Below are positions 49,801-61,133 of a DNA stretch of 64,000 nt, one piece after another. Position numbers and translations under genes: made by a program. Source of the DNA: Ectocarpus siliculosus. Taxonomy: Eukaryota > Sar > Phaeophyceae > Ectocarpales > Ectocarpaceae. The stretch lies in NCBI GenBank assembly GCA_000310025.1, contig FN649734.1:527498-591497 (forward strand), read 5' to 3'. How positions within the stretch are numbered: the first letter of the stretch is position 1; every line of letters starts with the position of its first letter. The notes under the pieces are model-generated. The model did no database searches. It had not been told where the DNA came from and worked only from the letters and a program-made list of their open reading frames with translations.

Positions 49801-50194
49801 TTAGCCGAAGAGCTATGCTAGATTGTTTTTTGGGCCGCCTTGGACCAGAGGAACAGCGAAGAGGCTACTGCGGAGGTAGGAACATTGTCCACGCGATCAA
49901 GGGTCGGTCCGAATGACACCATCAGTGGGCAAGCCTCTGCTCTAAAGGCAGCACGCAGGGCACCACAAACGAACGAAATCAGGACCGTGGGGAAAGACAA
50001 GCTTCGCAGTGGCTGGAGAAACGATAGAAATTAAAACGAGCGCCGACGACGGTTAAAGTTACAATTCAGTAGACATGGGCACTGAGGATTGGCACATAGG
50101 AGGTCCGCAATATACCGACAATTCTCACCCATTGCTCCTCCGCGCAAAACGGCGGCAGCAGCGACCGTTCCGAGGCTACCGGCGGCGGCACGCG
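46838..50194 (-). CDS. Multi-pass membrane protein of unknown function, nine exons found
   Basis: Exons (high to low): 50129-50194, 49751-49812, 49437-49581, 49087-49280, 48580-48683, 47959-47988 (30-bp microexon), 47709-47785, 47282-47374, 46838-47070. All eight junctions keep phase; about 334 residues are visible and the start lies upstream, unidentified. Hydrophobic segments include AALLGGAALGTMFLQ, LYTLLSTSAFSLQLVCVLC, AYFLAFLTVLGVSFLLLIF and WVIMAVLASSAIFLLNFIH, so four to six membrane passes are likely. Between them come SIASRPEAMAISAISYLSEQ and MQWEFFVIR, which look conserved, and after the last pass LTLRNMYDTKKRFFRHVLAA. The C terminus is Lys-rich (KGAKRSAEKG). I do not know its family; the layout fits an integral membrane protein shared among heterokont algae, which is inference. 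Confidence 0.72.
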
Positions 50195-51540
50195 CTGCGC
50201 AGATACGAAGAAAGGGTATTGGGTGGTCCGCGATAGGAGGAGGAACGCGACCAAACGTCAGCGGTAGAAGCTCAGCAGAGTCAGTAACATCATGCAGAAA
50301 GAGCACATGGCATCCTTTCGGTCGTCAGGTCAACGATTGTGATATGCCGCGGGGCATCAAAGCTGGGATCTCTTGCGTTGGGACACACATCAAAAGCGTT
50401 CAACCTAGGACGTGTAGAACTCTGGTGGTTCCCTGGGCCGTGATTGATCTTCTTACATGAACATCATACCCAAGGTTCGAACGGTCCCAGAAAGTAGTCA
50501 CGGCAGCAACAAGCATCAAGCATACGTAGTACAAAATCACTCTTGACCCCACAGGTGCAACACTGTATCACAAACAACATGCCCTCATCATACCCGTCAG
50601 GTGCGGGACACTATCTCTATGTCGCACCCCATTCTCTCGTCCATGTTTTTGACGAACACGTTCCCGCAGGAATCCCCGTTATAATATCGCCGTCAACCAT
50701 GCGTGCAATGAAGTCGGCAGTCATCTGTTCGGCTCCCCATGATTGTTCTTGGGTTGGAATGTCTTAGTGGCAGCCCGGCGAGACATGGGCAACATAGGGT
50801 TTCTAGGGATGGGGTTTGAGACTGGTTGGCTTCGCGGAGAAGCGGGAGGTTGAACTCACAAGCAGCGACAAGAGAAAAACACTTTCCGTATGTCTTTCTG
50901 CGTTCACCACCCCTGTGCGCGATTTGTGTGAGTGAGAAACGTCCACGCTTTGGTGTTGAAGGTAAGGGTTTCCTCTCTCTTGGGGACCATCACAAGCCAT
51001 GACCTTCCGCAACTGACGTCCCGGCCCCTTTCGGCGTCCCGTGGCACGTTTCAGAATTATGAACTTCTGCGTCTTGACTGTTTTACGCAAGGAGACACTT
51101 TTTCGCCTGTGTCGGCGTAGGTTCCTTTGTCTTGGTACCGATGTTGTCCTTTTTTTCCTTGGAGTGAACGCTTCCGGTTTGTGTTTTCTTGCGTCTTGTG
51201 GTTCATCTCACTTGTGCCGGTGTATTGCACGAAGCGATAGGATATCAATACATTTTTCGACTTCTTCGTAGCTCGACCTAGGGAAACCGCCATACACAAC
51301 AGAATCCGGCGTGCCCATATCTATCTCCGCTGAAAACAAAGTTCGTCAAGCCACACAGCACACCGTGTTAACGGCACCCCATCGTGGAAACCTCCCTCTG
51401 TGGCTCACATACCATTTGTAGATACAAACACAGAGAAACGGCGTGCTAGAGATATCACCAACCTAGAGTCGAAGGGGATGTGCTGAATAATGTGCTATCA
51501 GCGGGGGAGAAACGGGAGTGGGAGGAAAAGCGGCTGACTC
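50195..51540. other. No firm gene; should hold 5' exon(s) of the gene at 46838-50194
   Basis: The first recognised exon of the minus-strand gene begins inside a codon, so at least one more exon must lie above 50194. I could not identify it. Remaining sequence shows no other coding features. Confidence 0.35.
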
Positions 51541-51995
51541 TTTTTTTTTTCATACTTCGTACTTCGAAGTATGACAAAACGAATCCACCTCTATCTAGAG
51601 AAAAGATTCAAAGATAGAATACAGCGGCTGTAGCAATGAATTATGGCGTCAGCGGAAGCTACTCATATTTCTACGCAGTAGGTGGCCCGATTAGGCCGTA
51701 GGGGCAGGAGAATATGTCACTATTCAGGGCGTGCCACTGTTCGACATATCTATCGGGTTGATGCATCTACATGTTGAGATTGTGACAAGAGACTTGATTC
51801 CACCGTTTGCGCAGCTCCACTATTCAGGTTGCCACTATATCGGACCACCTACGGTATTCCCCAGAGGCATACATCAGCGATATGGATCTCCCCTGTGGGG
51901 AACAGGCTCAACAAAGACAGTTTGGTAGCCGTCGTGTGTATATTTTCTGCATGTTATGCTGGGAAGGTGTAGAAGGAAGGTGTTGGGATGATTTT
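51541..51995 (-). repeat. Poly(A)-tailed dispersed repeat, copy C
   Basis: Starts (on + strand) with T11, then acaaaacgaatccacctcta, aatgaattatggcgtcagcg, gttgccactatatcgg-like sequence, cccctgtggggaacaggctc, agtttggtagcc, gttatgctgggaaggtg and gtgttggg. The blocks match copies B and D in the same relative order. A palindrome catacttcgtacttcgaagtatg-like lies next to the T-run. Confidence 0.65.
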
Positions 51996-52065
51996 GTTTT
52001 TCGGTGTGCTACATGTATAGATATTTGTGGCACCCTGCGCAATCGTAGAACAAGCCGATCTCAGA

Positions 52066-52320
52066 ACAATAATGACCCAACGAATCCATCTCCCATCCAA
52101 CAAAAGAGTCTACGATACATCAGCGATGAATCCATGGCGTCAGGGAAGGCTACTACCTGTATTTCCACGATTTCCCGAGCAGCGCACAGCGATATCTCCC
52201 CTGTGGTTAACACAGGTTCAACAAGATAGTTTGGTAGCCACCTTTCCATCTCTCTGTAGACTATGTTATGCTGGGAAGGTGCATAGAAGGAAGGTGTTGG
52301 GTAGTTGGTTCTTTTGCTTT
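52066..52320 (-). repeat. Poly(A)-tailed dispersed repeat, copy D
   Basis: Shares acccaacgaatccatctcc, gatgaatccatggcgtcagg, cctgtatttccacgatttcc, cccctgtggttaacacaggt, agtttggtagcc and ttatgctgggaaggtg with copies A-C. No poly(A)/T run at its end here. Tandem arrangement with copy C in the same orientation. Confidence 0.65.
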
Positions 52321-52918
52321 TCGGCGTTGAGGATCGGGGAAACGCGGGTGAAATCCTCGGGACGTTTTCGTTTCGGTACGAAAGGGTGACTCCGTTCCGG
52401 ATATGTCGCCATCTCTTGTGTCCAGCCACGAGCACAAACTAATCTACATGATACAACACTTTCCCTTTTCGGCCCTCTACACTAACCCGAGCTAAGCTCC
52501 CTCATCGTATCTACATCTAACGACGGCGCCAGCAGCAGTGCTGTATCATGACACGAACATTCATTCTCACTTTCTCACCGTTGTGAGAGCCCAGACACAT
52601 CCGGGTAGTGCAACTTTGGGGTGTTGAGTCTGGCGCTGCCACTGCTGGAGGATAGGGGAAAGATGTCGAGGGGAAGAACGAAGAGCCTTCTTCGCAGCCC
52701 GGTAAACCGCCGGCCCGTTGCCGTCTACATCGTGGGACACCCTGGATGGTAGAAGTCTTGCCGAGCATGATCATGCTCGGCGGGTTGCTGAGCTTCAAAA
52801 CGGACGATATTGCAGAGAACCCGTCGCAGCGTCCGAGCGGCATCACACCCAAGCCCAGTATCGCAAGCGTATGTAATGCCAGGCTTCGCATAGTTGGGGT
52901 GGGTTTCCACCAGCAGAG
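52321..52918. other. No gene recognised
   Basis: A frame at about 52730-52890 on the minus strand is open but lacks support. cgagcatgatcatgctcgg at about 52762-52780 is a perfect short palindrome. Confidence 0.35.
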
Positions 52919-52919
52919 A

Positions 52920-52985
<66 letters not shown>
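52919..52985. repeat. (GA)n microsatellite
   Basis: About 65 bp of GA with one interruption, followed 55 bp later by a (TG)n tract (53039-53051). Confidence 0.95.
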
Positions 52986-53107
52986 GAGATGCACAACAAT
53001 CCACAGTGTGGGTATATCTCGAATGGGTCGTCTTCTTCTGTGTGTGTGTGTGTATTTATATTGTACATACCGAGGCGTACCAGCGGTAATATACCTCCGG
53101 TATAGTT

Positions 53108-53460
53108 CGGTACCCTCGGCATGATGTTCGTACCGGTACCGAGAATTTCGGTACGTTCGGTACGACGTCCGTACCGGTACCGGGAAGTTCGGTACGTTCG
53201 GTACGCACTTCGTACCGGTACCGATGGTGCCGGTACGACGATCCGTATCTATCTGTACGGAGAACTTCGGTACGGTCGGTACGATCTCCATACCGGTACC
53301 GAGAAGTTCGGTAGGTTCGGTACGGTCTCCATACCGGTACCGAGAAGTTCGGTAGGTTCGGTATAATGTATATACCGAGAACTTCGGTACGTTCGGTACG
53401 ATGTTCATACCGGTACCGAGCATATAACAGTACCGAGAATACCGGTACCGGGCTGATCGG
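53108..53460. repeat. Array of about 41-bp palindromic units (core TACCGGTA)
   Basis: Full palindromic cores taccggtacc occur near 53131, 53172, 53213, 53291, 53332, 53408 and 53440; the spacing is 41 bp or about twice that. Between cores lie gagaanttcggtacgttcggtac blocks, themselves made of cggtac half-sites. Copies differ by several substitutions. It is satellite-like; almost any frame through it is open and Tyr/Arg/Thr-rich, which is not evidence of a gene. Confidence 0.9.
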
Positions 53461-53845
53461 GAAGTTAGGCATGGTATTCACCCGGTACCGCCACACACGC
53501 ACAGCACCAGCAGCACACCTCTTCGCTCGGTACAGGTCGTGTGTACCAGCCGCCCTCATGAGCGCCGCATCAACCCCCGCCAACAACGATGTCCTGTGTT
53601 TGACTTTCAATGGGGAGAGTCTCGGATTTACTGCGTATAATATGAATACTATAATGCTATAATATGAATACTGTATTAATCTCGGATTTGAGACGAATCC
53701 GGAATTATTCTCATGTTATATATAGACTATATACATCACAGGATGGTCGTCGTGACGTGATACATTTCTTGTTATTGGTACAGTATGGAAAAAAAAAAAA
53801 AGATGGCTCGATTTTTGTATCTCTACAGCAGTATGGACCAGACGC
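53461..53845. other. No gene recognised
   Basis: AT-rich stretch with short duplications (ataatatgaatact twice at 53637-53670) and an A12 run at 53790. Confidence 0.35.
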
Positions 53846-54045
53846 CGACTGTACATGGAAGTCGTACGATTGTCGACTCAGTTGTGCTGTCGCAGCATCT
53901 TCCACGCACTTCTGCCAGTGCTGGTTTGTTGATTGGAGTCTTGTAGGTCGAGATACTGTACAGCAATGGGATTCTCGGGTTGTGGAGGCACAAGTGAACC
54001 AGAGCAAAACATTTCATTCATACAATAATAGCTCGATTACTGTTG
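53846..54045 (+). repeat. Diverged dispersed repeat, left of the LINE
   Basis: About 200 bp similar to 61989-62200: ctgtacat, aagtcgta, gttgtgctgtcgcagcatct, gattggagtcttgtaggtcg and gggttgtggaggca match gttgtgcagtcacggcatct, gattggagtcttgtaggccg and gggttgtggaagca. Identity is roughly three quarters by eye. Confidence 0.65.
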
Positions 54046-54295
54046 TGTTTTCGCAACAGCGGTATGGACTAGACGCCGAACGACGTCCGCGTACTCTCCT
54101 CCCCGGCCTGCCCCCCCCGTCCCTGGGGTAGGCCGAGGTTCCGCAAGTGGATCTAGACCTCGAAAGACCATCCAGCAAAGACGGATATACGGTCCCTAGC
54201 ACTGTTGAGAGGGGGATCCTGAGTTTGGCGGTTGGGAGTTACTGCTGTCGTGAGATCGGGGTAGCTCGTGAACCGCCAGCTTTGGTAGCTGCAAA

Positions 54296-54913
54296 ATGAG
54301 GCTGGATCCTAACGCCCCGGCTTGGACACCGGGGTTATGCAGCAGCAGAGAGCACGGCGAGGGTGGCGGAGTGACCGCACGCCGTGGGGGTAAGCCCCAG
54401 AGAGAGGAAAGGAGAGAGTCCAGAGATGGAAGGCCACACCGCTCCGGGACAAGAAGACAACTCTATGGGAAACAAGGCAAGAACCGGGGTAACTATTACG
54501 TTAGCCCGAGTGTTCGCAAAAAAATAGCAAACAAACAAAAAAAGAGGGGGAGATGGAGGAGAAGGAGGGGTCGGGCGGCGCGTAGGCTAGCTAAGAGAGC
54601 AGCGCGCGCCGCGCGAAAGAGACAGCAGGGTCAACTTCTTAGGGTAGCAACCTGGAATGTGCGGACTTTGGCTGTAAACAGGGCCAACGGATACGGGCGA
54701 GCCTACAGCATTCTACACGAGGCAGCGAGACAAAACGTATCGGTGGTAGGAATGCAGGAGACACGGAGGGCAGGTCGAACGGAATTTGCAGCAGCGGGTT
54801 TCCGGGTGTTCTGCTGTGGCACGGAGACAGGTGGAGTCCATGGTGTGGGGATAGCCGTCAAAGAGTCACTGTGCAAGACATCCACGTTCACTACGGAGTT
54901 TATCGACGAACGC
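54296..54913 (+). CDS. LINE: basic N-terminal region and first half of AP endonuclease
   Basis: The frame opens with a polar N terminus and an Arg-rich block (KKRGRWRRRRGRAARRLAKR) suited to RNA or nucleolar binding, then the endonuclease starts with LLRVATWNVRTLA (WNVRTL motif) and VVGMQETRR (the catalytic-Glu QET motif). It is cut at FIDER by the LTR insertion; the same frame resumes at 58042 with MAMRFLLAGHRGAVNFVAAY. In the intact LINE this domain nicks target DNA to prime reverse transcription. Confidence 0.9.
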
Positions 54914-55213
54914 TGTTAGATATACTCGTAGCATAGTAAATGCGGTTGAATATGGGGCATGGATCTACGGAGATTGCAGTTGGTAGATTGCGGAGGAACA
55001 GGGAGTTTCTGCTTGGTTTCTTCGGAGATTCGATGAGTGATCTGAATTGCGTGACGGATAGGTGTGGTGATGCTCTCTTCGGTTCCTCGCCTTCTAGTGT
55101 TCTCTGCTGTTCCCTCTTCCCTCTAATACAAGACTTTCCCATCTCGGCCCTCACCGGCCGAGTAGCCTTTCTCCACAAACCTACAAGCTTCGGCCTACCC
55201 GGTTTATCCAACA
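54914..55213 (+). repeat. 5' LTR
   Basis: 300 bp, TG...CA ends with a TGTT/AACA terminal inverted pair. An apparent 91-codon frame inside both LTRs is a by-product and has no family resemblance. Confidence 0.93.
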
Positions 55214-57736
55214 CGCTAGCGTTAACGACTTTGTCGAGGGTGATTGGGTAGCACCGATGGGCAGCCGCATGCGCGGCTGACGACATCCAACCAGACGAAG
55301 AGGCCAACAGCGGCGAGGGCCTGCACAGCAGCAGCACCCACAAGACCTACAGCAGCGCTCCCAAGACCTACAGCAGCGCCATCGTTAGCTGAGGCCCGCC
55401 GTCTACTGGGCTTGTAGGCATGAACAGGCACGTGATGACTTGTCAGTTTTCGACTGCTGTCGTTATGTGTACACCCATCCATGCGGTGATGCGGTACGCC
55501 TACCTACATAGTGCCGTCAGATCCTAAACGCGGCATTACGCCGTGCGGTACTGCCGTCAAACACCAACGCTTACTCCAACTCCACCTCCACCCGGTACTG
55601 CCGTCAAACTCTCTCTCCAACTCTTTCTCTAGAATAATCGCGGCAACACGCTGCGCGGTAAAGCCGTCAAACACCAACACTTGCTCAATCAAAACGCGAC
55701 AATACGTCGTGCGGTACAGCCGTCAAACTCCACCACTCGGTCAAAGGCCGACTACCTGTACCAAATGGGTAGACACAATCCAGGTTACCAGTAATCCTCA
55801 AAAACTGATGCCAGTTTCTAAACTGATGATATTGTGTGTGCGTGTAGCATGGTATTAGAAATAGTATTGTGCGTAATGTAATGCAGTGATTGGCGAAGTT
55901 TTGTGCTTTGTCTTCCTGACAGCCGTGCTGAGACCAACTTTCTCTCGCCGGCAACAACGTGATCAACGTTTTATCTGGGCTCTTTTTGGTAGCTACTTTT
56001 TGAGCAACAGGTTTAGCCTGATCAAAAATGCGTGATCAACGTTTTATCTGGACTTTCTTTCGGTAGCAGGTTTAACCTGATCAAAAACTTTTCATGTCTT
56101 GGTTGTGTTAGCGAGTACCACAGACGTGTGAAGTCTCAGCGACGTGCAACATTGATTGGTACATCCACCTTGTTGCAGATTAAAAATCCACAATATTGAC
56201 GAAATAAATGCTGATTTCCGAATATTGTTATACGTTGTCTTGAGGTTGCTATTTGTTATGAGATTGCGATTCCAAAGTTGTGAAAGTTTCGACTTAGGAT
56301 TGATTACCCTTTGTTTGGAACAGGAGCAGCGGCTGAATTATGATTTTGTGATAGAGGACTAATCAACCTCCGTTTCAGGATGATATTCAGGTATCTATGT
56401 ATTGAATTGCAATGTCGCAGTGATCGGTAATTTCAGACAAACATTGCACAAGTAGGGTCCGACGACTTGAAAGTGTATTTCATTTATTGTTTTTTCTGCT
56501 GCAGTCACTACTGTGCAGAACCGGGGGGAATGTTGGTAGTATGTGATTCTCTTCAGTAGTGCTGGTTTGTTCGGAACTAATCTGCCGCCATCTTCTCCAA
56601 ACGCGCGACCTGCCCTGCACCACCGCCGAGTCAATCCTCCGGGAGCGACAAATGTTCTTCCCCCACGTCAGGCGGACGCAAACATCCAAGCTCGAGTCGC
56701 GGCCAGCCGGAAAAGATGAAAGACGGAAGGCGACCGCGGCGAAGGCGTGCGAAATATCCGCTGGGGGGAGAGAAACAATGGCTTGGGCAATGGGTTAGCG
56801 CTGGAGCTTGATGGGCCGGCAAATGTAGGAGTTTCGAGTGTTATTGTTTTGGTATTGAATTGGAGGATTTTCGAGTGTTGATTGTTTTGGTATTGAATTG
56901 AAGGGTTTTCGAATGTTCTGTTTTGGTACTGGATTGGATTATATGTTTTGGCATTGAATTTGATTTGGTTTTGGTGTTCGTCGGGATTTATTTGCAGGAG
57001 GATTGTTTTTCTTGGGTTTCGACTGGATGAACATTAAATGTTGTTCTTTTGTTCTATGGTTCAGACTCCAACCCCTTCTAAACTCACGGGGGCGAATCTC
57101 CCAGAGCAGGGGGGCGCGTTGTTCTTTCGGAAGGTATTTACCTGTAGGTGGTACTAGGTTTCTAGAGAGACACAATAGGAATACTCACGTATTTTCTGCG
57201 CAAATGATCTTCACGCTGAACGAATGTTTGAGGATGGATGTTGTTTGATCGGACATGTGAGAGTAAAAAAGGATCCATACCATACCCAGCTGCGTTTTAC
57301 CTGCAAATGGGCTGTTCATACTTACTTCTATTTTTGCGAAATTTGTGTTGTCTTTGTAGGATTTGTAGACGGATGGATGGATGTACTGGAAGCACAACGA
57401 AGGCGAATTTCTACGAATTGATCCGTGTTTTCGAAAGTGGACGTAATGACGAGTGTCACAGATAGGTTTGGTTCGATGGATTGTTTAATGCTTCGGTTGT
57501 GCGGGGGATATTAGTACTTTGCGGGTGACGTTGTACTGAGAAAGGATGGACCAGAAGAAGAGCGTTTTTCAGAGAAGGAATGAAGGCGATGAGACAAGAC
57601 GTGGTGAGTTCAGGAAAATTTGCATCATCGAGTTCTTGGTTATTTGTGTGTCATGGAGGAGTAGGATCTACGTTTGGGAAGTAAATGGAATTATATTGAC
57701 TTGCCGTGTCATTACGATGCATACGAGCAGGGGGGC
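55214..57736 (+). other. Non-coding interior of the LTR element
   Basis: No capsid, protease, integrase or reverse transcriptase motif seen. A local repeat of a gcggta-ctgccgtcaaac block occurs about five times at 55508-55735, and a gttttggtattgaattg block about four times at 56848-56962. No primer-binding site could be assigned with confidence. Confidence 0.7.
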
Positions 57737-58036
57737 TGTTAGATATACTCGTAGCATAGTAAATGCGGTTGAATATGGGGCATGGATCTACGGAGATTGC
57801 AGTTGGTAGATTGCGGAGGAACAGGGAGTTTCTGCTTGGTTTCTTCGGAGATTCGATGAGTGATCTGAATTGCGTGACGGATAGGTGTGGTGATGCTCTC
57901 TTCGGTTCCTCGCCTTCTAGTGTTCTCTGCTGTTCCCTCTTCCCTCTAATACAAGACTTTCCCATCTCGGCCCTCACCGGCCGAGTAGCCTTTCTCCACA
58001 AACCTACAAGCTTCGGCCTACCCGGTTTATCCAACA
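57737..58036 (+). repeat. 3' LTR
   Basis: I found no difference from the left LTR when reading the two side by side. Confidence 0.93.
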
Positions 58037-58041
58037 AACGC

Positions 58042-59072
58042 CTTATGGCCATGAGATTTCTGTTGGCAGGCCACCGTGGAGCGGTCAACTTCGTAGCCGC
58101 GTATGCTCCAACCGAACCTTCAACCGCCGACAGCAAGCGCGTGTTCTGGGAAAAACTTGACAGTCTCGTGCGGAGGATCCCTTCCAAAGAATGTGTGTAT
58201 GTCCTATTGGACGCCAACGCGCGGACGGGAGATAGGTTGGACGGAGGGGACGGAAGGGTAATAGGAATGTACGGGCGTGATGAGCTCAACGACAATGGCA
58301 TGCTACTGTTGAATTTCGCAACGGAAAATTAAAACAGGCTAGCTCTCACGAACACGTTCTTCGAGACACGCAAGGGCGGTGCACATACAACGGTGTGTCG
58401 GGAAACGATTGCAAGCGCCTTGACTACATCCTGACAAGGCAGGCACATCACGGCCGAGTATCTAACGTGGTTGTCACCTCCCAGCCGGTTCGCCCAGTCA
58501 AAGCAGACTCAGACCACAACATGGTAGTAGCCACCGTCAACCTCGGTGGCAGGCTTGCCCACAACCGTGCAGTCCGGACTAAACCGAAACAGCAGCAATT
58601 CAACCGACGGAAATTGCAGTTCGAAGGAGCACGAGGTGCGGTGACTAATCGGTTCCTCCTCAACCTCGACACACGACTGGACGAACGAACAACCACCGCC
58701 GCGGAATTGGCGACCGACTTTACCAATGCTCTCCTCGAAGCAGCGCGGACGACCCTAGGGGAGGAACCGCGGAGACGCCGCACGCAGGGGTGGTGTGAGA
58801 CCCCAGAGACGAGAGCAGTGCTGGAGGAGGCCCTTACCACACGGCGGGAAGCGCGCCGGGCGATGAGGATCAACTGGAGCTCAGCAACGTGGAGAACTCT
58901 CAAAGCAGCGTGTAAGGGAGTGGCTACAGCAGTCGAAACGGGCATTTATGCCCACCTGGACGGATATGTGACTGAATTCGAAGCAATCTACAAAGATCGC
59001 GACATTGGAGGACTGTACGAACACCTCAAGAGATCAGTGGGCCTCAGCGGGAGACAAGCGGGGGGACAGTAG
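58042..59072 (+). CDS. LINE: second half of AP endonuclease and linker (broken)
   Basis: Starts in the interrupted endonuclease frame: FVAAYAPTEPS, YVLLDANARTGDR (the D-x-N active-site motif), then a stop at 58330-58332 and a shift near 58385. It continues in another frame with NDCKRLDYILTRQ and SDHNMVVATV (the final SDH motif, 58511-58519), followed by a helical linker up to the TAG at 59070-59072. All catalytic motifs of the endonuclease are recognisable, so decay is slight. Confidence 0.85.
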
Positions 59073-61133
59073 TTCGTCGCGGATGAGAACGGCGTGTTGC
59101 TCCGGAACAGGGACGACATCCTCCAACGGTGGGCGAGATTCTTCAGCACCCTACTCAACACCAAATCTCCCACCCTGAACCCAGACATCATCGAACGAGT
59201 GACGCAGCGGCCAGCGACACGTGACAGTCAACGGTTGGGAGAGGTGCCAGACCTCGAGGAGGTGGCACGGGCAGCGAAAGGCCTCAAGAACTGGAAGGCA
59301 CCCGGCCATGACTCCCTCCCTGCCGAATTGCCCAAGATCGATGACGACGAACCCGTTGTCCTGAGACACCTCCATACCATCCTCGTCAAGGTGTGGAACG
59401 GAGGAGATATCCCCCAAGAGTGGAAGGACGCAACCATCAAGGTGCTGTACAAGAAGGGTGACCGGTCCAACTGTAACAACTACAGGGGGATTTCGCTACT
59501 ATCTCACGTAGGCAAGGTCCCCATCAAGATCATCACCAACCGTCTAAGCGCCTTCTGCGAAGCCAATAACATCCTCCCGGAGGAACAGTGCGGATTTCGA
59601 CCCGGGCGATCCACCGTCGACATGCTGTTTGTCGTGCGCCGCCTCCACGAGCTGGGGCAGAGAAAGAAAATACCGCTCTACATGTGCTTCGTCGACTTGA
59701 AGAAGGCGTATGATTCGGTGGACCGAGAGATGCTATGGAAGGTGCTGGCCAGGGCCGGGATTCCCGCGAAGCTAATCAAAGTCATCCGCCAATTCCACGA
59801 TGGAATGCGGGCCCGGGTGCGCATGGACGACGGAGAACTATCGGACTGGTTCTTCGTCACACAGGGCGTGCGACAAGGATGTGTGCAATCCCCACTGCTG
59901 TTCAACATCTTCTTCGCCGAGGTCCTCGAGGTCGTCGTTATCCGATTCAGCGAGGATGATGTTGTTCTGCGGAATCTGGTGTGCTTGGACGAGGGGAAGA
60001 CGGAAGCGGGGGGGGGGGAGGAGACACCCCTTGACCGAGTACGGAGGGCAGTATGGGGGATGCTGTATGCCGATGATGCCGGCGTCGTATCGAGGTCTGC
60101 AGAAGGACTGGCGAGAATGATGACCATCATCGTTGAGATGTTCGGAGAGTTCGGGCTAACGGTGTCGGAGAAGAAGACGGAGACGCTCCTGATGCGCGCG
60201 AAGGACAAGCCGACTGCAACATCACAGCCCCCCCCGCCTCCTCCTCCACTGACTATCGAAGCCGCGGGACAGAAATACGCCCAGACGACCGAGTTCCGGT
60301 ACCTCGGTGGCCTCGTCAACGAACATGGCGACCTCACCCGGGAGATCAGCTACAGGAGCAGAGGAGCGTGGGCGTGCCTCAGGCGATATGGCCAGGAGCT
60401 CTTCGACAGACCGAAAGCGCCATTCCGACTCAAGATCCGCCTCCTCCAGGCGGAGGCGATGGAGGCACTGCTGTACGGCTGCATGACATGGTCACCACTC
60501 AGCGGCCACTATCAGACGCTGCGGTCGACACACCACCGACTGCTCCTTCGAGTTATCGGGTACAAGCGCAAGAAAGACACCTACCGGCAGCTCTCGTACG
60601 CCCAGACGCTGAAGAGGGTCGAATGCCAGAGCGTTGAAGCCACGATCCGACAACGACGCCTACTGTTCGCGGGAGCACTGGCAAGGCAGCCGGACGGGCG
60701 ACTCCCGAAACGACTGATGCTCGGCGAGCTGGCGGGGGGGGAGAAGCCACGTAGGGGGGGACAGGAACAGAACTGGCCGAAGTGCGTGCTCGACGACCTG
60801 AAGGCATTCGGGGCCGACCACGGATCTACGAAAACCGACCCAAGTTGTCTCGGAATTCCCGTACCGAAAGACACGGCACCGAAGTTAAGGTGGACGGAAG
60901 CCGCGAAGGTGGAGGGGGGGGTACCCTGGCATGCGGCGGTGCTGCAGGGAGCTGAGAGGTTCATGACCTCCTGGCACGAGAAGGAAGAAGAGGCCAGCCG
61001 ACAACGAGCGCTCAAACGAAACCACAAACCAACAGCCAATGGGGCGGGAGGGGGGCAGGAGACGGACGAGACGGCGAGGGAAGAAAGCAAACGAGAAGAG
61101 ACGGACCGAGTGGCACGACACGTGCCGGATTGA
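59073..61133 (+). CDS. LINE: reverse transcriptase and C-terminal domain
   Basis: A single open frame of about 686 codons, same frame as the linker before the TAG. Motifs in order: [66 protein letters not shown] and the catalytic YADD at 60065-60076, then FRYLGGLV and a tail region ([20 protein letters not shown]) typical of LINE thumb and C-terminal parts. The C terminus is Glu/Arg/Lys-rich. It copies element RNA at the nicked target. No RNase H domain is visible. The catalytic centre looks intact. Confidence 0.93.
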   Translation, partial: FVADENGVLLRNRDDILQRWARFFSTLLNTKSPTLNPDIIERVTQRPATRDSQRLGEVPDLEEVARAAKGLKNWKAPGHDSLPAELPKIDDDEPVVLRHLHTILVKVWNGGDIPQEWKDATIKVLYKKGDRSNCNNYRGISLLSHVGKVPIKIITNRLSAFCEANNILPEEQCGFRPGRSTVDMLFVVRRLHELGQRKKIPLYMCFVDLKKAYDSVDREMLWKVLARAGIPAKLIKVIRQFHDGMRARVRMDDGELSDWFFVTQGVRQGCVQSPLLFNIFFAEVLEVVVIRFSEDDVVLRNLVCLDEGKTEAGGGEETPLDRVRRAVWGMLYADDAGVVSRSAEGLARMMTIIVEMFGEFGLTVSEKKTETLLMRAKDKPTATSQPPPPPPPLTIEAAGQKYAQTTEFRYLGGLVNEHGDLTREISYRSRGAWACLRRYGQELFDRPKAPFRLKIRLLQAEAMEALLYGCMTWSPLSGHYQTLRSTHHRLLLRVIGYKRKKDTYRQLSYAQTLKRVECQSVEATIRQRRLLFAGALARQPDGRLPKRLMLGELAGGEKPRRGGQEQNWPKCVLDDLKAFGADHGSTKTDPSCLGIPVPKDTAPKLRWTEAAKVEGGVPWHAAVLQGAERFMTSWHEKEEEASRQRALKRNHKPTANGAGGGQETDETAREESKREETDRVARHVPD

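Larger units (their letters stand above)
54914..58036 (+). mobile_element. Non-autonomous LTR retrotransposon inserted in the LINE
   Basis: Two 300-bp direct repeats (54914-55213 and 57737-58036) begin TGTTAGA and end CCAACA, and are flanked by the 5-bp duplication aacgc (54909-54913 and 58037-58041). A purine-rich tract (gagcagggggg) precedes the right LTR. The 2.5-kb interior has no recognisable gag or pol and only short frames, so it is a LARD- or TRIM-like element that depended on proteins made elsewhere. It looks structurally whole. The LTRs appear identical, so the insertion is recent and younger than the LINE it sits in. Confidence 0.93.

Noticed and set aside
52725-53423. 232-codon Tyr/Arg/Thr-rich frame on the minus strand
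   Set aside because: It is a by-product of the palindromic array and GA microsatellite.
53108-53460. CRISPR array
   Set aside because: No unique spacers between conserved repeats; the whole unit is repeated and degenerate, in a eukaryotic context.
54951-55251. About 100-codon frame inside each LTR
   Set aside because: Present in both LTRs by duplication, no family resemblance, and LTRs of this size are non-coding.
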